This document shows positions 1 to 12,688 of a DNA stretch of 64,000 nucleotides, piece after piece (position 1 is the first letter of the stretch; the number at the start of each line of letters is the position of its first letter). The position numbers and the translations under genes were made by a program. The notes beneath the pieces were generated by a model. The model saw nothing but the letters and a program-made list of their open reading frames with translations, was not told the DNA's origin and searched no databases. This stretch comes from Trichoplax adhaerens (taxonomy: Eukaryota > Placozoa > Uniplacotomia > Trichoplacea > Trichoplacidae): positions 9,259,650 to 9,323,649 of the forward strand of contig NW_002060945.1 in NCBI RefSeq assembly GCF_000150275.1. The letters are read 5' to 3'.

Positions 1-603
1 ATGGTTTACTTAAAGTTGAAATAAGTTGGAAGGAACATCAACACTTATCTGATCGAAATTATTCTCATTTTATTCAATAGTACCTCCGCTTATTCAAATT
101 TGGGTCTTCAAGCAAGGCTTGGCAATGCAATATGTGTCATCCTACTTATTCTTGGCGCCACCGTCGTCCATATCTTGACCAGAAGTACCTATGCACGACC
201 TAGCACGAGTGATTCTCTTTTTGAGCCAGAACCACTTTAAAAACTGACAGTATTGCAGCGACTGTTCATGCCACAATTCACCAACCAACCAACCTAAGGC
301 TTCTATGAATGACTGCATCTCCTTTTAATCTTATGAAAGACTACTTACTCAATAAAAATGAATGATGTCGTCATTAATAAGATAACTGTTAAATCGACCA
401 CTAAAGTTTGTGTACAAGTAGCGTCTTAATAACTAAGTAATGATATAAGCGTTGTACTCCACCTAGTGCAGTTACGCCACAGTAGATCTTTTTCCATTAA
501 ATGTATTTTAATTGTGATTATCGACTGTTACTCATTGCTGTAACTGTTGAAGATAGCACATTTCGCCACCTATATCAACTAAATAGAAGCTATTCTCACT
601 TGA

Positions 604-660
604 TTATATGGATTTAAAATATTCAACCTGTTCCTCTAATTCAATTGGTTTACCTCGTGC
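604..660 (-). CDS. Possible terminal coding exon, gene unassigned
   Basis: On the minus strand an AG acceptor just above 660 opens a short frame that reads ARGKPIELEEQVEYFKSI and then a stop. The composition looks coding and the acceptor is phase 0. That phase matches the phase-0 donor ending LSM12 exon 3 at 2098, so it could be the LSM12 last exon. The peptide does not resemble the C-terminus I know for LSM12, so it may be chance or belong to another gene. Confidence 0.2.
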   Translation of the reverse strand, partial: ARGKPIELEEQVEYFKSI

Positions 661-2097
661 CTATTTGTTTTGATTAGAGTACTCCTATTCAAATAATTTA
701 ATTGACATCGCTATCGTGAATCAATCCACCCTTCTTGTCTTGGATAGAACTACGTAATATCAATGAAACACGATACTTTTGAAATGTATATGCATATACA
801 CTCTACTTAATAAATAAGTAAGAAATCACTTACTGACTACAAGATGATAAAATATCCTAATATTCTTCGATTTTACCCTTAACTTGCTACATGTTTGTGT
901 TCATTTAATAACCCTTTATTTATCTGTCAGTAAAGTTTAGTCAAATGGAAGTCAGAATATTATACTATAGTATCCATAATGAAAAGCGTTCAAATTTGCA
1001 TTGCAATTTGACAATGTTGGAATCAACACTCTACATGTCCAGCAGACAACTATATCATTCCTAATCGTCAGCAAAGTCTTGCACACTACTCATACTCGTA
1101 TACTGTAGTTACGAAATTACCGCCACCTAAACTTAGCAATACGTGATAGCCAACTTAACTGCAAATGATATTTTAACTTTGTAACGAAAAATACTAAACT
1201 ACAGTATCAAGTCCTGTATTGGCTTATGAAAGCTTTCACCAAATTGGGTACAAAGAATCTCTGATGGAATGTGAACGTTTACTTCTGTACTGTGAAATGT
1301 GAATAGTTTTGAGGAAACAGTGCTGCATTTACGATAAAAGTCATTTTATGGATAAATATGACACGATCTAGGGCTCTAGGAGATTACTAATAAAGATGGT
1401 AATCTATACTTGGACTTTTGTGCAACATTATAAGCTTGTCAAGTTACTTGTTGCCGAAAGGTTGCAGAATGTACATTCTGCGATACTGTTTATTCGATGT
1501 ATACATTAGCCAATAGACTGAATCGGTTTTACTCATTGGAATTAGTATAGTACCGCCCGGCCAATTCATTCATGGCTTTATCATCGATATTGTAGTTAGC
1601 GCCAACCAATTATTACAGCTACCCAATAAGGCATTTATTAATATCGCTACGATGGAAGATAAATAAATTCTATAGTACAAGAGTATTTTAGAGCAGTTGA
1701 AAAACATTTTATTTTATACATGGTTGTCATTCAATCCCTGTAAATAGCATCAAGGAAGTGATTAAATGGCAAACAATTGTCAACTTGAATTCGGTTTGCA
1801 TGGCGTAATATATAGTACAGGCACTGTCACTTCCTTAAAACAAGCTACACCGAAAGAATATTCGTAAAAAATTGAAAGACGAGATGTAGTCCTGACTAAT
1901 CACCATCCTTATTAGCGGTTTGTCCAGAATAGAAATCGTTGAGCTATATTGCGATAGAAAGATATTGGTTGGTATATTGATGAAATTAGACCTATCAATT
2001 AGACCCATCTTTCTACAATAATTGTGCATGATTATAGAAATGTAAAATAAACTTATTATAAATTAACTTGTATAAAATAGGCGAGTGTAAAACTTAC
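661..2097. other. Non-coding stretch downstream of LSM12 exon 3
   Basis: No convincing gene was seen. On the minus strand there is a phase-0 AG acceptor near 2005 (ttattgtag) that would add only five codons (KDGSN) and a stop to LSM12, and a short coding-looking frame around 1540-1610 that ends in a stop. Neither is supported by family similarity. Otherwise AT-rich sequence. Confidence 0.4.
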
Positions 2098-4433
2098 AAC
2101 TTTTTGGATAATTTTAAGTCCTTGTTCATTTCCAGAGCAGTCATTGATACCGTAAGGCTCACGGATTTTCACAGACTCATCTATAGCGCAAAGTAGCTTA
2201 CCTTTCCATTTTACATCAAATCTATCGGGTAACAAGACGTATACAGTAGTTACAAATAGTGCATCAAAAGTTCTATCTTGTCGCTCATGAATACGTAATG
2301 CAATGCAGCATATAGAATATCAGCTGCACCGAAAGAGTTTGACGATATTAGAGAGCCTCTATACTTACTTTTTCTTTATAGCTGCGTATACTAATGCTCC
2401 TGTTCTAGAGATACCTTCGCGATGAACTATTTTTCCTTCTTCAATAGCTTCTTGAAGCCGTTGATCGATGCCCTCAAGATTTAGTTCAGGTAAGCTTGGA
2501 GGGGATTTGTCGCAATCTTCGATGACATCTATCTCACGTAACTTTGTTAGGTTGACAATCATGACATCCCGCCATTCACGATTTTGTGATTGTTTGCATT
2601 ATTAGTGTTAAGAAGAAATCTTACCATTGCGTAATCACAAGCGCGAATATTATTTTAAAATCAATAAAGTAGCATTGCTAAGTAAATGATAATGGACAAG
2701 ATTGCTGCAATTAAAACGAAAACAATGTCGTCATTTCAAATAGGAGATGCACATCTTCTTCTTTCATAGTTGATGAAAGGTTTTATATCGCTCAAAGATG
2801 TTAATATGCGCACTCCCAGAATGGAATCAATCGCTAATATTTTACTTTAATTCAATATGCCGTCCATGTTGTAGTGATACTACGTACTGGTGGTTGCTAG
2901 TGCACTATCGCACTGAATGCGTATACATATTCTGTCAAGCCATTGGATTGAAGATTTCATCATCTTCGATTTAGTAAAGGTAAAGGCCTTGATTGTAGTA
3001 AGAGTCAGTCAAGTTTGAGGGCAAAGATGATTTCTGGTGTCTAGTAATACGTAGGATAAGTTGTCAGAATCCTTTTTTGTTTATTTCCTATACTGTATGA
3101 TGGAGTAGATTTGGACGAAAATTATAACGCTAGATAGAATGTCAATGCGCACAAATGTGTCCTCGACAAATTATGTATGCTATCCAGGATTGTAAATGCT
3201 AACTACATGCTTTATTTATACATTGACTATACCTTGCAATTTGTTTTGTCGAGTACAATCCCAATCTTTCATTATACGAGTAAGTAATCAATGTGGATTT
3301 GGGAGGTCTACTATTTCTTTTCAGTGTACTATCCTATCTCCATAAGAGATGAAATCATAATGCATTTCCACTTTTACAGTATACCGTACTAGAGGGAAAA
3401 CTTGACGAACAAGATGTCAACAACGTGTGTATCTATCAAATTCATTCACTAGCTATTTATAGTGATGCGAATGCAAGTATTCAAGAAGAGTAGTAACAGT
3501 TTCGTAGAATAGAGGCAATTCCTTTTAACAGTCCACTTCGAGAGTAGAACAAAAATCTATCGGACGGTATTGTAGGTGTCTACCCTTATGAGCTAAATAA
3601 ACTGCCAACTTGTGATCAAATGAGCACTGTCTACAGTAATACTGCTTATGCTCGAGTGTCGGCTGTAGACTGTCGTTCATTTGAGTGCAGGCGGTAGGCA
3701 CCTTGAGGGGATATCACGTAGAACGAATCGACGGCTATTCCATGACAAAATGACTATCGTAAAATCATCCAACAAGAATGTTTGTGGCATAACACTAGTG
3801 CGTGCAATCGTCTTCTTGACGACACTATTCCTGCCTACTCATGTTAACATGAAATCGATGGTCCATTGATGAATCCTTGACGGTACAGTGTTGTCGACAA
3901 CAATATATGCCGACCTCTTCTGAATGTCCTGTATACGATTGCAAGGATGACATTGAGGAAAATTGGTGATCGTCCATGACCACTGTAATCATGTCGACAT
4001 CAATACGAATCACTGTATCCAATAGAATATCGACTGCTTTAACGAGCCTTACTATCTTACCGTGTGATCGTACCTTTCAATTAGTGTACTTTAGCGTAGA
4101 ATCAAGCTACTACTGTAAACGAATTGGACGTTGTTGTATGCCTCTCTCTCTCTCGATCAAGAGTTTACAGCGGCGCTGATGTCTAGACATTGTCTCGTTA
4201 TAGTCGTAAAACTAGCAACATTTCAGAATGAATTACAGTCCATCGATCAACATGAGGATACTTAAGACCAGCATTTTGGTCTTTTCTTCAAAGGCGTCCA
4301 CATCTCCTTGTAATTCGCTGCCTAGGCATGTTACTAATCTGACTTTATCCCCAATTCTTAGAGGCGGTATTTTTCGCATATTGAGTCCTACGGCATCGCT
4401 AGTAGAGACATCTTTTCGTGTGGAAGACGCCAT
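2098..4433 (-). CDS. LSM12: LSM12 homologue (Sm-like plus AD domain)
   Basis: LSM12 is a conserved RNA-associated protein, reported in ataxin-2 complexes and as an NAADP-binding protein. Coding exons on the minus strand are 4433-4262, 2591-2369 and 2221-2098, and phases join exactly (172, 223 and 124 nt). The N-terminal Sm-like domain (about residues 24-80) contains RIGDKVRLVTCLGSELQGDV and KTKMLVLK, followed by VMIVNLTKLREIDVIED. The AD domain (about 95-173) contains GISRTGALVYAAI, KWKGKLLCAIDESVKIREPY and GLKIIQKV, matching the order in vertebrate LSM12. About 173 residues are resolved. The C-terminal exon is uncertain: candidates are a five-codon exon near 2005 or the frame at 604-660. The 1.67-kb intron 1 has U12-type signals and an AC rather than AG end (reported separately). 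Confidence 0.88.
2592..4261 (-). other. U12-type intron, apparent GT-AC ends (LSM12 intron 1)
   Basis: Read on the minus strand the intron starts GTATCCTC, one base from the minor-spliceosome 5' consensus GTATCCTT. It carries TTCTTCTTAAC (2607-2617) like the U12 branch element TCCTTAAC, and ends AAAC 16 nt after the branch A. No AG lies between the branch site and the conserved coding sequence. Joining A from exon 1 to AA from exon 2 makes the Lys expected after MLVL. An alternative AC six bases further also keeps frame and removes only two codons. Confidence 0.75.
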
Positions 4434-5221
4434 TTTTTTCCCCTTTCTACCACATTACGGACTACCTACTGAGTACTGCAAACTCGCTAGTACCAACACC
4501 TTGACTGTACCATACTGAGTGTCTAGCGGTACTGATGTCCAGTACAGTACAATCCGGTCGTGAAGAATAGTACTGTAGAAAGGGACTAGGATTCAAAGCG
4601 AGCCATTGGTCTACTGAGACAATACTCTCACTCTCATACATTGCTCATTGCAATTACTCCATGGCTACGACTGTATGAAACAATGTACAGTCCACGTGTA
4701 CTCGCTGGACTGTACACTGTACAGTCATGACTCGTACTGGAGTACTGTGATACAGGTAGAAGAAATCTCTATGAATCGACAACTGCCCACTCAGCCCACT
4801 TGTCATGGTCGACATGTAGTCCATCCATCCATGATGTCTGAAGAGGATGGACTGCGGTACGGCCATCGAGTATAAAGAAAAAAACTTCACGTTATGGGCT
4901 ACAGCCCTGACGCAAGAGACGGGACATTTGGACAGACAGGAAACGATCTTCAGATTGGAGCTCATTGGATATCCATGGCGGACAGTATAGTATGGACAGT
5001 ATATTAGTCTCTATTTTCTTTTACTTTACGGTTCTGCGCTGTGTAGTATACTGTCAGAGACGGGATAGGAAACGCTTGTTCACTATACTTAGCTGCTATT
5101 AGCTTACTAAGTTGGTTTGAACCAGTATGTGTAGATACGTTTTCATCGCTTTCGTCATCCTGTACCGTAGAGGAAGAAAACAACATGGCGTGCTGACTAC
5201 AGAATGCATTACACTGGTAGT
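4434..5221. other. Intergenic region upstream of LSM12
   Basis: No gene recognised. Probably contains the LSM12 promoter and 5' UTR. It is enriched in short GTAC, TACAGT and ACTGTA words, for example around 4500-4600 and 4680-4750, which foreshadow the repeat array to the right. Confidence 0.4.
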
Positions 5222-5222
5222 A

Positions 5223-5912
5223 TAGATCATAAAGGGATTGAACCGCACCGAACCGAACTCAGGTTCAACTGGTACTCAGCATCAGTACGGTAGTGCACAG
5301 TGCACAGTGTACAGTACTGCACTGTAAACCGTCGTCAAAGTACTGTAGTCAAATGGTATTCAGCATCGGTAGAGGTGTCGCCTGGATACTGGTACTGGTA
5401 ATCAATAGATCATAAGGGTTTTGAACCGTACCGAACCGCACTCCGGTCCAACTGGTACTCAGCATCAGGGCACAGTGCACAGTGTACAGTACTGCACTGT
5501 AAAACCGTCGTCAAAGTACTGTAGTCAAATAGTGTACAGTAGTACAGTACAGTACTGTACAGTACTCTCAGTCCGAGACCCTTATACCTGTACTGTACAC
5601 TGTGTACACTGTGTACAGTACTGTACTCAGTATCGGTACAGGTGTCGCCTGGATACTGGTACTGGTAATCAATAGATCATAAAGGTTTGAACCGTACCAA
5701 ACCGAACTCAGGTCCAACTAGTACTCAGCATCAGTGCACAGTGCACAGTGTACAGTACTGCACTATAAACCGTCGTCAAAGTACTGTACAGTACAGTACT
5801 GTAGTCAAATAGTGTAGTACTCAGTCGAGACCCTTGTACTGTACTCAGTATCGGTACTCAGTAGAAACCCTTATACTGTACGTGTACACAGGGTACAGGT
5901 GTCGCCTGGATA
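5223..5912. repeat. Three tandem GTAC/TGCA-palindrome-rich units
   Basis: Three tandem units start with TAGATCATAA at 5223, 5406 and 5673. Each runs through GAACCG-type sequence, ACTGGTACTCAGCATC, a block of GTGCAC, GTGTAC and CAGTACTG palindromes, CCGTCGTCAAAGTACTGTAG and GGTGTCGCCTGGATA. Unit lengths differ (183, 267 and about 240 bp) because the palindromic block expands and contracts. A partial fourth copy of the palindromic block lies at 6117-6177. No open reading frame is conserved between units. Confidence 0.85.
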
Positions 5913-6653
5913 TGCTGTACTGTATACAGGGTGTCTCATAAGTATTTCCCACTGTTTGAAATCATATGAAATTATAGTTTCAAGCCCTTATTAGACAAAT
6001 TTGGTATCATTTGATTGGAAATAAGATGCTTTATGCGAATATGTAATTTAAATGCACATAAAATGTGTTCAAGTTACTAATACTGTAGTTCTGTACTGCA
6101 TTAAAGGACGACATTACACAGTGCACAGTGTACGGTATTGCACCCCAAAATCGCAGTCAAAGTACTGTAGTCAGAGGAGGGGATGAATCACGTGCTATCT
6201 CATCGCCAACCAATCAAATCGCTCCGATCATTTTTTCGAATTTGCAACACCTCAACAGTACAACAGTAGCCTAGTGTCAAATCAATCAGCCAAAGGCAAA
6301 ACTTGCTCATCTCCAGTTGAAAAGAATCATCCCAGTCGTCCAATCTCCCCTATTGATTGCTATCCTGTCGGTTGAAAGCAAGAAGAAAAGGTAAGAGACA
6401 AGTAGAGATTGAGCAAGAGTAAGGCAAATTGTTTTTTGAAAATAAGGGATAGAAATAGGAAGAAAAGTTTACATCCATTTTCAGCCATTTGGTGATACAT
6501 GCAAATCTATTTCGACGCAGTTGTCATCTTTAGATTGTCTCCATCCAACTTGACAAATTCTATTCTTCACTTAACAACATACAATAGATGAAATTGTTTT
6601 CTTGACGCACTTTTTTTAAATTGGATACGCAGAACGATCAACAGTGAGAAAAG
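5913..6653. promoter_or_regulatory. 5' flank of RACGAP1
   Basis: No gene is seen. The stretch holds a partial copy of the upstream palindromic repeat (6117-6177) and a pyrimidine/purine-mixed segment just before the start codon at 6654. The RACGAP1 promoter and 5' UTR presumably lie here, but no TATA box or defined element is recognisable. Confidence 0.35.
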
Positions 6654-9600
6654 ATGTCATCGCTGCTCTCCAAGTTTGATGAAATTACTCGAATATCGGC
6701 CATCCTAGCCGAAGGCAACGAAGAAGGTAAGAGGATCGACATTATCATCAACATCGATACCAACTTAGCCAACCATGATGGGATATCATCATGCCAATTT
6801 GTGACTCAATCAATTGGTTCTACACATCAATCCAATGTTATTATTCTTGCTAGTTTACGCGTAATTATGACAATTTATTGAAATTATCAAAATACAAAAA
6901 TGGAAGTGGATAATAGCTTGATACACTGTTATAACAAGCATCAGACTCCAATAGCAATCAGTTGATATTATCCTTGCCACCATCCATCCATCTATATGGG
7001 GGATCCCATGAAAATATTCAACTTCAATTCCATCCTAACCAATGAATATCATTATTCTTGGATAGATTTCTATAATTTTGCTAAAAATCAAGAAGAATGT
7101 CGCGTACGATGGTTAAAAGCCGAAGGAGAAGTTGAAAATTTACAACAAGCCTATAAAATGGTCAAGGTAAATACTGACTAATCTTGATAGTAGTTCACAA
7201 CGATATTAATAAACTATCCAACGTGCTAGACAAATACTATAACGATGGCAAAGACTTTATAACTAAAAAAGAAAAAAATACTGTAGCTTATCAGTACATC
7301 ACTACTGTATTTTCCAGCATCAATCAAAAATTATATCGATATCGACTTTCTCCAATAATGCATTTTACCTCATGAGATAGTAAAATAGTTTTAATCGTAA
7401 AATAGATAGAGCCTACTCCAGATTTGATGGATAATGGTGTCATACAAAGACACAATAGTAATGGATAATATCTTCAGTACTATGATACTCTTATTAACGA
7501 GTAGAAACATTTTAATCATAATGATCTACGAAAATTCAAACATTACTTTACAAATGTACTATACTCTACATTAGAATTAGATGAATTTCCAATGTAAGTA
7601 CTGTCTAGCATAGTTCAATCTTAAAAATTGTATAATTATTTTCATTTTATCCTACACTTGCCGTATACTTACAATCTTCATGCCTAATATCAACGATTCT
7701 ACTTTTATTCATTCTTATATCTCCAATCATTTCCTTGCGACTGAAACTAATAGTCTGACCGAGAGACTTACGATATAAAGCTCAAGCACATCAGGTATAC
7801 ACACCTATATCCAAAATTAAACCTCCATAGACTACAATTTCTAAGCAATGACTCAATAAAATGCGCTGTTAGCGTCTACTTTTTAATGCTGTAAACCCAA
7901 CCATAGTAATAACCATTGCATATCTTGAACCTGAATTACTTTGAATATATCAGTATTAAATAGTACGATAGACGACTCTAACAATCAATTTCATTATGCT
8001 GCCAATTTGCCTCAACTCATAACACTTTTTCATTTGTGCTATTTTTCTACTTTGAATAAAATACAATAGTAAAATGATATAAATTTGAATCAATTTTAAC
8101 TCCATTTCTAGAAATCAGCTACAAATTGAAATGGATAGAAGAAAAGAAGCAGAGGAAGAAATTAGAAATTGGGTAAGAACCTACGCTTTGAAATTGCACC
8201 ATGCAGTAGGGCGATTTTCTTCCATCGACACATAGGAACATGAATTACGACATAATTCATTTGAATAACTAACGTTGATCAGTGAAAAAGATGTCCAACC
8301 ATTTGCTTCGTGACTTCATTGACATAGAACAATCATAAGACATATCACTAGTTAGAAAAATTTTCACACTGATGTTTACACGAACAGGAGATGCAGATGA
8401 CCCTTATAAGAGAAATATTATGCGATCCTAAATGTACTGGCTTATTATCAGAAGAAGATCGTAGAAAAATACAAAGTCTAGGATCATCTCAACAACGTCC
8501 CAGTCCAAGGTTCTATTAAACTTAGCTTTTAAAATAGTCATAACATATGCTACAATAGAAGGAGTATTAGTCAACTGCGTATTATGACTAATTTTGGACG
8601 CTTATTCTTCTAAAAAATATAGACAAAGTGTCTCTTTCACCTCAGTCCTATCCCCTTCTGACATTAGCTTCGATAATACTATCGACGATTTGGTAACCTT
8701 TGTCTTAATATCAAATGATGATAGTTCTATTTAGCCAATACTATTATACTAAATAACGCAAACCTTCAAACTGGTTTAGGAGGCATATTCACGAAGAAGT
8801 AACAAATTCAATAAAAGAGTAAGTAAAGATTTTTATCAATCTTCCAGTACAAAATTGAAATCGCTCAATCTAATCTAAATTTATTCCTCTATTTACAGAA
8901 AGCCCCATCTGCACCACCAGAGCCGTTAGTAGAGGTAGTCATACAATTCTTTACCTTATTCATTCTCTAGAACAACAGTGATATTGCTGATTTTGCTTAA
9001 ATCTAGGAACCTCCACTTAAGAAATCTTGTAGTCCAGTCCATGAAATTCAAGTAATACAACCTCTTACTTTCAATGCGTCTACATTAGTATATTGATAAA
9101 AATTTAAAATTTTTTGGACCTACTTATCAGAGTGAATCCACAAGTGCTGAATCCGATGCATTTCCTAAAGTTTCCCCCAAACCAATGCCTCGTAATCTTT
9201 CGCGACCGCCCTCTCACTGTACGTAGTAATTTCGAGCTCTACAGTCTGTACAGAATTAAACTGTTCTTATACTGATGTTTCCAACTATGCATATTGTAGC
9301 CCAAGCTCGTCCACCGGTAGATTCCTTTTTTGGGACATCTATACCAGGAGACTCTCCTGATGTTAAGCGGAGACTAGAACGTAATCCAACTAATGGATCG
9401 GTTACTTCAATTCAAAGCTTGGGGTATGTCTTTACGAATGTTTTTATTATAACAACTATCATGCCTACGCATCAAAGTACGTCATCACAAGTTGTAGTGC
9501 TATTGCATCTAAACGTGTATTTCACCAGTAATTGTTATCTTTTCCATTTCTAGAACTCCAACTTCGTCGAGACTAAATAGGGTATAATCAGTCGACGATA

Positions 9601-11584
9601 TATGCATATTGATTTTGCGTATAAATCTGATATTGAGAGTTATGTCGCTACTGTATTACTTTTAGATCCATACATTCTGTAGTAAAACAATTTACAAGCC
9701 TGAAAACTGCACAGTGGTAAGTTTATGTTTATGCTGAGATGAAATGCTAAAGTAACTTCTGCTTCCCAATAAGCAAAGTGCTATTTACTAACATCTAATG
9801 TTACATAATTAGTGCTCTAAAAGGATAAAATTTGGAAAAGTTGTCTTTAAATGTAAAGACTGCAAAGCAATAGCCCATCCCGATTGTAAAGATAGTGTCC
9901 CACTGCCTTGCGTTCCAGTTGCAAACACGCCACAAAGATCAAATAGTAAAAAAGTAAAAATGGTAATAACTCAACTTTAGCCGCCCTTTTATGGCTGATA
10001 TAGTCTAAAATAAAATTGAATCCCTATTATTTAGCTGTTAACAAGTTCCATATGTAACTCTCGATCTATCATTATTTTCGCCTGATCACTAGGAGGGTTT
10101 AATTGCAGATTTTACTCCGAGTAGCGCTCCTATGATTCCTGCCATAGTGGTTGGTTATAACCCATACTACATATCTTACCTATAGGCTTTAATACCAATA
10201 CAATTGATCTATTCATATTATTATTATATGCTACCGACATTGTAGATTCATTGTATACAAGAAGTTGAACGACGTGGCCTGACCGAAGTGGGCATTTATC
10301 GAGTTCCAGGTGTTGAAAAAGCGGTCAAAGAGTTGAAGGAGAAATTTCTTCGAGGAAGAGGAGCTCCTTGCTTGGTTAGTCAAAGCATACAAGAGTAAAA
10401 GTTGTTTATTGTATATAACTATACCCTATAAAGTATACGATCAAGTTACACTTCATTCTTTTTAGGCTATCCTGATAAACATTCATCTAACAAATAATAA
10501 TAACATTATTATTTTCTCAACTTTGATAAAATTAGACAAATATCCAGGACATCCATATCGTTTGTTGCGTCTTAAAAGACTTTCTCAGAAACTTGAAGGA
10601 ACCTATAATTACGTTTAAACTTCATCCGGAATTTATAAAAGCTGCTGGTAAGGTCTCAACAATACTTATTCTTTTGTTGCAATAGTTAACATACGTTTTC
10701 TTATTTTCTCTAGAAATGAGCGATCCTGATCAGAATGTCCGTGCAACGTATGCAACAATTAAAAAACTTCCTCAGCCAAACCGCGACACTCTCGCTTTAG
10801 TAATGTTACACTTACAAAGGTATTAAAATAGTATAATTTATGGTCACTATGAAATCGATTCATATCTAAGTTTTATCATGACAAAATTTTGTAAATGTCA
10901 AGCGATAACTTATGGTAAATTATATAAATATGTAATATTTATGACATAGAGTTGCAGCTACACCTGAATGTAAAATGGGTACTAATAATCTAGCGCGAGT
11001 ATTTGGCCCAACATTAATTGGCCACGGATCTTCTAATCCAGATCCGGTTGATATGCTTCAGGATACAAGAAATCAACCGAAGGTAACGTTTTATAATTAG
11101 ATGCAAGCAATCTTACTCCCTTTTGGTACTTTATTGTAATTAGTATAACTTTTTTTTCTGTAGGTAATTGAAAGCTTGATGTCTTTGCCAAGTGAGTTTT
11201 GGAATCAGTATGTTGATATCGACGGAACTGAAAATGGCACAAGTAACACCAATACTGAACGGAATAAGACACCTCTTTCTGAGGCCAATGCACCAAAATC
11301 GAGGAGCACTACGCCAAGGACCCCACAATCCAAAGAAGGTACCATTAGAATAATTGTCTACATGGCTACAATATAATACTCGCTTGATTTCAATCACATT
11401 AACTTTATTCTATCCTATTTTAACAGCACCAGCCAGTATTTTAGGACCTGCTCATTTTACTCCCGGTCGCTCTACTGGCACTAAGAGCAAGGAAAATGTG
11501 AAGACAACACCACGCTTCGGTAGTAAAAGTAAAAGAGCCAACAAACGACCTGATGCTTTTTTCGCTTCTCCTTTCTTAAAGTGA
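6654..11584 (+). CDS. RACGAP1: RACGAP1 / MgcRacGAP / CYK-4, Rho-family GAP of centralspindlin
   Basis: Subunit of centralspindlin (with the kinesin MKLP1) at the spindle midzone; required for cytokinesis and control of Rho-family GTPases. I resolve 21 exons: 6654-6726, 7066-7166, 7754-7794, 8112-8172, 8388-8509, 8623-8692, 8780-8818, 8899-8934, 9007-9051, 9131-9218, 9300-9423, 9554-9581, 9666-9716, 9813-9962, 10093-10149, 10246-10374, 10536-10647, 10714-10819, 10950-11082, 11164-11338, 11427-11584. They sum to 1899 nt, 632 aa, with continuous phase. The N-terminal coiled coil spans about 30-150. A canonical C1 zinc domain spans 278-326 (H-x12-C-x2-C ... C-x2-C-x4-H-x2-C-x7-C). The RhoGAP domain spans about 345-530 with arginine finger R381 in GIYRVPG. 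The tail ends RFGSKSK ... FFASPFLK, typical of the family. The donors ending exons 14 and 15 (9962, 10149) were chosen by homology. Confidence 0.95.
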
Positions 11585-12688
11585 TGAGATTACTACACAA
11601 AATGACTGTTTATAGTATAATATAGATGTCCATGAAAAGATATTTTAGGTTGATATTAAATCAACATTTTGTTAGAAAGTAGAAATTATTTATATCCAGT
11701 ATAAATATAAAAATTCATATTTATTATTAAGATTAATTAGAACTCTCATATTACGCTAAGAAATTTTTTGTATAGTTTCTTATATTTACCGAAACCAGCT
11801 ACTATAGTACATTAACAAGCGGTTTCAACTATAGTAGATGGTTGTATTAATCCCTAGTTTTAATATCAATGCTAACTGGGATTATCCTCGTACAAATAAA
11901 ATAAATAACTCTGTAATGTGCACTACCTTAATATACGTTCTCATATATTTACTTTTATTAAAGTAGGCTAAACCCGTGAGAATATCCGCTATCGTGTAGG
12001 TTTTCTCTCACGGTCCAATAGTAATTAGTAAATCTATTGGTCTTGGTGTTATGATTACTTAGTTATTACGTCACCAAAAATAATAATGCATTAACTCTAA
12101 ATTTATGTCATGTAAATATATCACTAAATTGTACTGTAAAGGTTTTCGTTTAGCCTACAGTCAATAAAAATCTTTATTAATTGATTTACAATCAAAATGG
12201 GGAAATAATTTATTATTACTATTAGATTGACAATTATTCCAGATTTTATATATTGCGTATGCTAGCACCAGCTCTACGATCAATGCTAAATCATTCACCG
12301 CATTAATGCTTGCTTAGCATAATCACATAACATCATACCTTGTTTGCCGCAGTCACAAGACTATAACCTTTCTTGTAGTACAAATTTGTATTTCTGAAAT
12401 AATTCGAATTTAGGAACATACAGTAACAGTTATTGTCTCGTAATTTTTGGTGATAAAATTCTTTGTATTTAAAAATCTACAAGTACGCTAGAGGAAGTAG
12501 CTGTTTGATATTGCGCGTATTCGAATGATTTTATTGCATTATCGCTTGATATGATCTTTATACAAAGCATCTACGAGTTAACCAAGTAAAACCGCATATT
12601 TTCTATTTCTACAAAATTTTTAATCCTGGTAGATCCATTTACTGAGTTAATTACAAGGCCATAAACACATTCCCCATTCATACATTCT
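11585..12688. other. Convergent intergenic region
   Basis: The 3' ends of RACGAP1 (+) and the CARD/death-domain gene (-) face each other across this AT-rich stretch. No coding sequence was seen. It holds poly(A)-signal candidates for both genes. Confidence 0.5.
12163..12178. promoter_or_regulatory. Back-to-back AATAAA-type poly(A) signal candidates
   Basis: AATAAA on the plus strand at 12163-12168 is followed by AATAAAG on the minus strand at 12172-12178. They lie between two convergent genes, about 580 nt past the RACGAP1 stop and 510 nt past the adaptor stop. In DNA this AT-rich, such hexamers also occur by chance. Confidence 0.25.

Noticed and set aside
1690-1710. Plus-strand AVEKHF, reminiscent of the LSM12 C-terminal helix
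   Set aside because: It is on the strand opposite to the gene.
5933-5970. GGGTGTCTCATAAGTATTTC considered as a DNA-transposon terminal repeat
   Set aside because: No inverted partner, target duplication or transposase relic was found within the intergenic region.
7184-7375. 63-codon frame inside RACGAP1
   Set aside because: It is in the intron between 7166 and 7754; the true third exon is the 41-nt segment 7754-7794, which matches the coiled-coil sequence and keeps phase.
7534-7593. Alternative RACGAP1 exon ending STLELDEFP
   Set aside because: It keeps frame but adds about 17 residues more than expected and lacks the conserved KLKH motif found in 7754-7794.
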